From Rhizomys pruinosus (Eukaryota > Chordata > Mammalia > Rodentia > Spalacidae), in assembly GCA_009823505.1 (NCBI GenBank), contig VZQC01010425.1, forward strand, positions 4,151,582 through 4,215,581: a stretch of DNA of 64,000 bases, given 5' to 3'. Every line of letters starts with the position of its first letter. The first letter of the stretch is position 1. The notes beneath the pieces were generated by a model. That model saw only the letters and a list, made by a program, of their open reading frames with translations. It searched no databases and was not told the origin of the DNA. This document shows positions 1 to 64,000 of the stretch, piece by piece. A program made the translations under genes and the position numbers.

Positions 1-216
1 CTGCCAAAGCCCGTGAAAAATGGAGCCCAGCCTTGGTGGCCTCACACCCACTTGGGACATGCCCGTGTCTTTGTTTGTTCCCTCTTTGTCCATTTTTGAG
101 TTCTCTTCTCCTTGGGTTCGGGCTGAGGGCATAACTTTTGAGACTATTTGCAACTGTTTTACAGACCACTTATTTTAACACTTGACTGTTTGTTCATACT
201 CTGTTCTACCTCCCAG

Positions 217-58610
<58,394 letters not shown>

Positions 58611-58637
58611 TAGCTAGACATAGAAAGGGCACATGCT

Positions 58638-59285
58638 GGGGCTGGAAAAATGCCATCAGGGGTTAAGAAGCATTGACTGCTCTTGAAAGGACGGAGGTTC
58701 AACTTCCTAGCCATCCACAGTGGTGGCTTAACTGCTGCATAACTTAACTCCTGTTCGCAGAGGAGCTCTGATTTCAACTTCTCAGCTCCAGAGGCACGCA
58801 CACAAGACCACACTGCCACACAGATATACACTTGCAATACAGAAACACGTGCAACACAGAATACATTCCAACAGATACACACGCACACACGATACACTGC
58901 ACAGATACACTTGCATACAGAGACACTGCACACAGAGACTACTGCATACAGATACACACTGCACAGATACACTACACACAGATACACTACATACAGATAC
59001 ACTGGCATACAGATAACTTGCACACGATACACTGCATACAGATACACTTGCATACAGATACACTGCATAACAGATGATAACTGCATACGAGATACACTAC
59101 ACAGTACAATGCAACATACTGCATACAGATACACTTGCATACAGATACACCATATACAGATGATACACTGCATACAGATACACTGCATACAGATAAACTT
59201 GCAAGATACAATAACACTGCGATACAAGATGAGTACACTTGCATACGAATGCAGGCCATGCACTCTACACATAAAATAAAAAAAG
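58638..59285 (+). mobile_element. B2-type SINE interrupted by an expanded tandem repeat
   Basis: A degraded B2 head (GGGGCTGGAAAAATGCCATC, TGACTGCTCTTGAAAGGACG) runs to about 58800. The B2 end (GCAGGCCATGCACTCTACAC then ATAAAATAAA) is at about 59252-59285. Between them lie about 450 bp of GATACACTGCATACA-type repeats. Confidence 0.75.
58800..59250. repeat. Degenerate tandem repeat, units of about 15 bp (CATACAGATACACTG)
   Basis: Variants of GATACACTGCATACA and GATACACTTGCATACA recur about 25 times with many one- or two-base length changes. Confidence 0.88.
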
Positions 59286-59339
59286 TCAATCAAAAACTTT
59301 ACATAAAGAAAAGAAAAAACACATGCAATTGGAAGAATA

Positions 59340-59545
59340 CTCAGGGCTGTAGCCATGGCTCGGTGTGTACAGCACCTGCACCTGAGTATGGATCCCTCGT
59401 ACCCATGTGAAAGCTGAGTGAGCTGAGTGTGCCTGTAAACCCCAGTGCTAGGAACAAGAGACAGGACCCCAGGGCTTGGCTTGCCAGCCAGACTAACCCA
59501 AACTGAAAGCTCCAGGTTCAGTGAGAGCAGCCATCTTCAAATAAG
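59340..59545 (+). mobile_element. B3/B4-like SINE, diverged
   Basis: GTAGCCATGGCTCGGTGTGT, GTGTGCCTGTAAACCCCAGT, GGGCTTGGCTTGCCAGCCAG and GCTCCAGGTTCAGTGAGAG follow the order of a tRNA-derived rodent SINE. Exact family uncertain. Confidence 0.6.
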
Positions 59546-59906
59546 TAAGCGGAGGCGTTGAAGAAATCACCCAACGCCTTTGAGGTCACCGCCCCCCATC
59601 TCTGTAGACAAGAAAAAAGTAAGTCATGTCATAACAAAGCAGTCTTCAAGTGCAGTGCACACAGAGGGAAGGAATTCTTTCTAAAGTCCTGAGAACCTTG
59701 TACATGTAATAGTCTTTCTAAAAAGTTCCCATAAAAGAGCACCCTCACACAACGTGTGCTGACTGGTTGGTTTCAAATACACAGTTGGGAACCCTGAGAT
59801 ACCAGCTTCAGCTGCACCCAGAGCCCCAGCCTGGTGGGTTGCATATGATATGCTCCCACATATTAATTTGCTTTGTTTTCTTTGGGAGGGTGGGGTTGAG
59901 GGGTTG

Positions 59907-59907
59907 N
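59907..59907. other. Assembly ambiguity (N) at the join to the duplicated block
   Basis: A single N lies directly before sequence identical to 45622 onward. The sequence on its left is unrelated to the region left of 45622. Confidence 0.93.
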
Positions 59908-59940
59908 TGGGACTAAAGGGAGACCCTGCCTCAAAAAGAC

Positions 59941-60099
59941 CAAAAAGAAAGAAAGAAAGAAAGAAAGAAAGAAGGAAGGAAGGAAGGAAGGAAGGAAGGA
60001 AGGAAGGAAGGAAGAGGAAGGAAGGAAGGAAGGAAGGAAGGAAGGAAGGAAGGAAGGAAGGAAGAAGGAAGGAAGGAAGGAAGGAAAGAAAGAAAGAAA
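59941..60099. repeat. (GAAA)n/(GGAA)n polypurine tract (second copy)
   Basis: Same structure as 45657-45788 but ending in GGAAGGAAAGAAAGAAAGAA, without the following pyrimidine block. Confidence 0.94.
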
Positions 60100-60173
60100 T
60101 GTGATTTCCCAGGCTCCACAGGTCTTCCCTCAGCTTACCGTGGCTCCTGCAGCCTCCCGGGGCTGTGACCCCC

Positions 60174-60245
60174 TGCCCCTGGCATGCCCGTCCCCCCGCC
60201 CCTGGCATGCCCGTCCCCCTGCCCCTGGCATGCCCATCCCCCTGC
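60174..60245. repeat. 24-bp minisatellite, three units (second copy)
   Basis: CCTGGCATGCCCGTCCCC units, three here against five at 46110. Confidence 0.9.
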
Positions 60246-60967
60246 TAGACACCGAGAGCTCCAAGAACAGGGCCCATTTAGTGTTCCATCTCCTCGCCAG
60301 CAAGCCTGACAGTACTTGATAAATATTTAATGAATGATATCATTTTGGTCAGTCAGAGTTCACTGACCAGCGGCCATTCCTCCAAGGACGGCCCTGGCCC
60401 TCTCCTCATAGCACTTCCCTAGCAGCCTGGCCTGCTGAGCCCTACTTCTTAAATGCATCCGCTTCTCACAGATTCCCTGCTTCCTGCCGAATAACCCTGC
60501 CACATCCTACCTGGTATTCTTGTCAATGTCCCAGCTATGTTTGCTTTGGTCCTGAGACCCCCACTCAGTGCTTACAGGAGACCTGGGATGGCCTCCTTCC
60601 TCAAGTGGGCCTGGCTGCTGTCATCTGGTGGCTGTCTCGTCAGAAGACGAAGTGCCACTCTCCTAAGCTCTTGCCTGAGCCACCCAGCCCCTCTGTTTCC
60701 TTTGCTGCCTGTCTCCTTCCTATACCATGGGGTTTGGGGCTCTATGGCAGCCTGAAGGACCATATAGACATGTCCCCCGGGTCCTCTGCTTGCATAGGAG
60801 AAGGAAGAGGCATTCTCTCTCCCCCACGTCTCTCTGAAGCTGCCTGGTTCGAGGGACAGGGCTTGCAGACCCTTGGGACTCACACTTTGGAGAAGGCGGA
60901 GGTGGAATGTCTTCTGTGTTTCTGGTTCTGGGGTCTCAGAAAATGATAGCATTCTGTTCCCTTCTAG

Positions 60968-61090
60968 GTAGCCGAGGGGACCCCGGCCCCCCAGGACCAC
61001 CTCCTGTCATCCTGCCAGGAATGAAGGACATTAAAGGGGAAAAAGGAGATGAGGGTCCAATGGGCTTGAAAGGCTACTTGGGTTTGAAAG
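60968..61090 (+). CDS. COL4A2: COL4A2 exon 33, duplicate copy
   Basis: Base-for-base the same as 46954-47076, with identical splice signals. It cannot be spliced sensibly after exon 47, so it is probably an assembly duplicate. Confidence 0.85.
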
Positions 61091-61361
61091 GTGAGACATC
61101 GCCCGGGCCAGCCTGGGTCCAACTCCCTGTGCCCAGTCCTGCCCATCCACCCTGCCTTGACTCCAGAGTAGCCTGCACTCTGCCAGGCTACCCTGTGCTT
61201 CACATCTCCACATACCCCAGCATCCCACAGTTGGCTTTAGGTCTGTTCAGAGCCATGCTCCTTCTCTGTGTTGGAGTTTGCAGCCCTGGACACTGGGAAA
61301 TGTACCCAGACTGTAGGCAGAGACATGGGGAAATGCCTTACTCACTAAGCATTTCTTGCAG

Positions 61362-61543
61362 GTATCCAAGGAATGCCTGGGGTTCCCGGGCTGGCTGGAA
61401 TCCCGGGGCTACCTGGGAGACCCGGCTACATCAAAGGAGTCAAGGGAGACATCGGAGTCCCCGGTGTACCAGGCTTGCCGGGATTCCCTGGTGTGTCGGG
61501 ACCTCCTGGAATTATCGGTTTCCCAGGATTCACAGGAAGCAGG
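61362..61543 (+). CDS. COL4A2: COL4A2 exon 34, duplicate copy
   Basis: Identical to 47348-47529, at offset 14014. Same interpretation as the exon 33 duplicate. Confidence 0.85.
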
Positions 61544-61796
61544 GTGAGTAGGTGTCTCTCCTCGGCTTGTCGTTTAACTCCCCTTCCCAGCTTAGTTCTG
61601 GGGTCAAAGAGATCAAGCAACAAGTTTGGAGGCAGCGAAGGCTGTTCCAAATGTGAACCAACTTAGCGACAACTGCCTGTGTCCACATCAGTGACAGCCT
61701 GAGCGTCCACCAGCACCACTGCCCCTGTCATGGGCTTTGGATGGATGAAGCAGAATATCAGTCTTCTAAGATGGTTTCTGCTTGTCTTTGTCCTAG

Positions 61797-61860
61797 GGTG
61801 AAAAGGGTGCTCCTGGGAGAGCAGGACTATATGGAGAGATTGGCCCTACCGGGGACTTTG
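61797..61860 (+). CDS. COL4A2: COL4A2 exon 35, duplicate copy
   Basis: Identical to 47783-47846, including the TCCTAG acceptor and GTGAGT donor. Confidence 0.85.
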
Positions 61861-62057
61861 GTGAGTGTCAATGAGATAGAGGAAGCAAGGTGTCCAAAGC
61901 TCAGCCCCTGGGCATGTGAGGTGCCGTCAACCTGGGGGTGCTGCTGGGCACTCGGAGACAGACTGCTCTCCTTAAGGACTCCAAACAGCAGATGGTGCAC
62001 AGCCAACTGCCTCTCGGTAGCAAAACCTGCTCTCATCATCTTTTCTGTGCGTCACAG

Positions 62058-62132
62058 GTGATATTGGGGACACTATAGACTTACCAGGAACCCCAGGCCT
62101 GAAGGGGGAACGGGGCATTACCGGAACACCAG
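62058..62132 (+). CDS. COL4A2: COL4A2 exon 36, duplicate copy
   Basis: Identical to 48044-48118, at offset 14014. Confidence 0.85.
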
Positions 62133-62265
62133 GTACACCAGTTATTTTGTTTCTTCATAGTCACTAGCAGCCCTGAGCCTTATCTCTGGGCCTGCCTTGC
62201 CAAGTACATTCAGTGTTTGCTAAAGTCAGGAGAGATTGTAGTGAATGGCTGAGACCTTCAAGCAG

Positions 62266-62408
62266 TCTTTTTGAGACAGGGTCTCCCTGTAGCCCCAGCT
62301 GTCCTGGAACTCACTTTGTAGACCAGGCTGGCCTTGAACTCACAGAGATCCACCTGCCACTGCCTCCCAAGTGCTGGGATTAAAAGCATGCGCCACCACA
62401 CCCGGCCC
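62266..62408 (-). mobile_element. B1 SINE (second copy)
   Basis: Same B1 as 48250-48398 with a shorter T-run and CACTGCC in place of CACTGGCC. These two losses change the block offset from 14014 to 14012. Confidence 0.9.
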
Positions 62409-62565
62409 CGAATTGTTTATTAAATCTGAAGACAAACTCAAGAAGTCTCTCTCCTTCTGGAAGTGACAGTAGCCACAAGCAGCCCTGTGCGTGTGAGGCA
62501 GGGGTGTAATCACATGTCATTCATGGAAAGCACACTTGTTCCAAACAGCAAATCTGTGGTTTCAG

Positions 62566-62673
62566 GTCTCAAGGGATTCTTTGGAGAGAAAGGAGCTGAA
62601 GGCGAAGTTGGTTTTCCTGGGATAACCGGCCTGGCTGGAACCCAGGGCTCTCCTGGACTTAAAGGAAAGACAG
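62566..62673 (+). CDS. COL4A2: COL4A2 exon 37, duplicate copy
   Basis: Identical to 48554-48661, at offset 14012. Confidence 0.85.
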
Positions 62674-62870
62674 GTAGGATCTACACCCACAGTCTGCCCA
62701 GGCCTGTAGCCTTCCTGAGACCTGGAACAAGTGGCCACCTCTGCCATCTCCTCCTCTCCCGCAATCACACTTGCCAGGGGCTTGGCGAATGCCTGCTGTC
62801 TACTTACCTGGGGTCTCCCTCTCTACAGGGTCCGCTATATGCTCAGACTTACCTGCCTATTTCTCCACAG

Positions 62871-62978
62871 GCTTCCCAGGGGTCACAGGACTGCAGGGGC
62901 CACAGGGAGAGCCAGGACGGAGTGGAGTGCCTGGTGAAAAGGGAGATTATGGTTGGCCAGGGGCACCAGGCTTACCAG
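62871..62978 (+). CDS. COL4A2: COL4A2 exon 38, duplicate copy
   Basis: Identical to 48859-48966, at offset 14012. Confidence 0.85.
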
Positions 62979-63620
62979 GTAAGGGAGTCCTTTCCTGGAG
63001 GAGAGGCAAATGACTACCATCACTCAAGCCTAACTTGCCAGGTTGCAAGGAGGTCTCAACAGCCAGGTCAGCTGTTCTCTCTAAGCCCTATGGGTATACA
63101 GGGGTAGGTGTGACAGAGGCTAATTGCAGTCACAGAATGTTCTGAGTACAGGTTTACAGCCGTGGAGTCTACCGGGAGGATAGAAGTAAATCAGATGGTC
63201 TCTTCTGCAATGAGGGAATGAGCATACAGAGAGATGACCGAAAGCTTCCAGTGACTTCCACCCTCTGCCTGACACATGACTGGGCCAGAGAGACAAAGAC
63301 AAGTGTCCCGCATCCTGTTGTTGGCTTGTCACATGCCCAGATGGGTTGTAGAGGGTTACAAAACCCTGGCACAGAATGCTTAGCTCCCATAGCCACACCC
63401 AGACCCAAGAGGGTCACAGGCCGCATGTACTCCCCTGCTAGAGACGGAATGGTCACCTGTGTGCTCTGTCTTTCTTTAGAAATGCTTAGCCTCAAAAAAA
63501 TAAAAATAAAAAAATAAATGAATAATAAAAAAGAAATGCTTAGCCTCAGATCCAGAGAGCACAGAAGTGACACTAGCCTCTCTGCTCTAAGCACAACTTC
63601 ATTTATTTTATTACATTTAT

Positions 63621-63780
63621 TTAGTGGTAGAGGGGTGCCACAGCCCATGCAGGGGAGGTCAAATAACAATTTTCAGGAGTTAGTTCTCTCCTTGTACCCA
63701 GGGTATGTCCTGAGGATTGAACCCAGATTGTCTGACTTGGAGGGCAAGTACCCTTTTCTACTGAGCCATCTCGCTAGCCC
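63621..63780 (-). mobile_element. B3-like SINE (second copy)
   Basis: Counterpart of 49610-49778 with several small differences (shorter CT run, GGGTATGTCC for GGGTTGTCC, TTTTCTACTG for TTTTCCTACTG). Confidence 0.75.
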
Positions 63781-63880
63781 AAGAATAGCTTCTTTTATTG
63801 ACTTTTATATACTTTGGTGGTATTTAAATGCCCTCCTCTATCTTCACCTCTTCCTCCTACCCCTTGCCCAGTTTAAAGTA

Positions 63881-63881
<1 letters not shown>

Positions 63882-63929
<48 letters not shown>

Positions 63930-63972
63930 TGTATGTGTGTGTGTGTGGTGTGTGTGTATGTGTGTGTGTGTG
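63882..63972. repeat. (TG)n microsatellite (second copy)
   Basis: TG tract with GGTG and TATG interruptions, counterpart of 49885-49978 with different unit numbers. Confidence 0.94.
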
Positions 63973-64000
63973 ATACTGTGTATAGAGTCTGATATATATC

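Larger units (their letters stand above)
59908..64000 (+). repeat. COL4A2: Second copy of 45622-50000 (exons 33-38 of COL4A2), probable false duplication
   Basis: The block repeats introns and exons 33-38 in the same order and strand. All six exons are identical to the first copy. Differences I see are mainly homopolymer or one-base length changes, the missing 320-bp pyrimidine block, three rather than five minisatellite units, and a different TG tract. The offset is 14014 bp through exon 36 and 14012 bp afterwards. Confidence 0.93.

Overview
This is one stretch of a mammalian nuclear genome. It is dominated by the collagen IV alpha-2 chain gene (COL4A2) on the + strand. The source looks like a muroid rodent: the introns are packed with B1 (7SL-derived) and B2/B3/B4 (tRNA-derived) SINEs. 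Several SINEs are young, with intact target-site duplications, and their consensus differs in places from the mouse B1/B2 I know, so I do not name a species. There are no bacterial or viral genes, CRISPR arrays or operons.

Layout: 41 exons can be placed between 217 and 58541. Each is bounded by AG/GT, and the phases fit together except at exons 39, 42 and 43; exon 45 keeps its phase but is disrupted inside. Counting back from the 48-exon human gene they are exons 7 to 47. Exons 7-45 encode Gly-X-Y triple helix with the interruptions known from alpha-2(IV). Exons 46-47 encode the end of the helix and the first part of the C-terminal NC1 domain (canstatin region), which fixes the identity as alpha-2 rather than alpha-4 or alpha-6. 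The signal peptide, 7S start and promoter lie upstream of the window. The last exon (rest of NC1, 3' UTR) is not found.

The long introns (7, 10-12, 16, 20, 22, 24, 26, 28-30, 38, 46) hold SINEs, probable hAT-type relics, microsatellites and a few minisatellites. I see no second gene in them.

Assembly state matters. There are two single N bases, at 25714 and 59907. From 59908 to the window end the sequence repeats 45622-50000, including exons 33-38 and their introns, almost base for base. It is placed after exon 47, which makes no sense for a collagen chain and is most simply a false duplication at a contig join. Exons 39, 42, 43 and 45 carry small indels that break frame or the Gly repeat, while the NC1 exons are pristine. 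This points to consensus errors rather than a dead gene.

No new biological system is visible. The items most worth checking are the duplicated block, the exon indels (one of which could be rescued by an in-frame acceptor), a 322-bp TSD-flanked insertion of unknown origin, a hairpin hiding a cryptic acceptor before exon 12, a lineage-specific B2 subfamily with an internal duplication, and a B2 copy whose tail has grown into a minisatellite.
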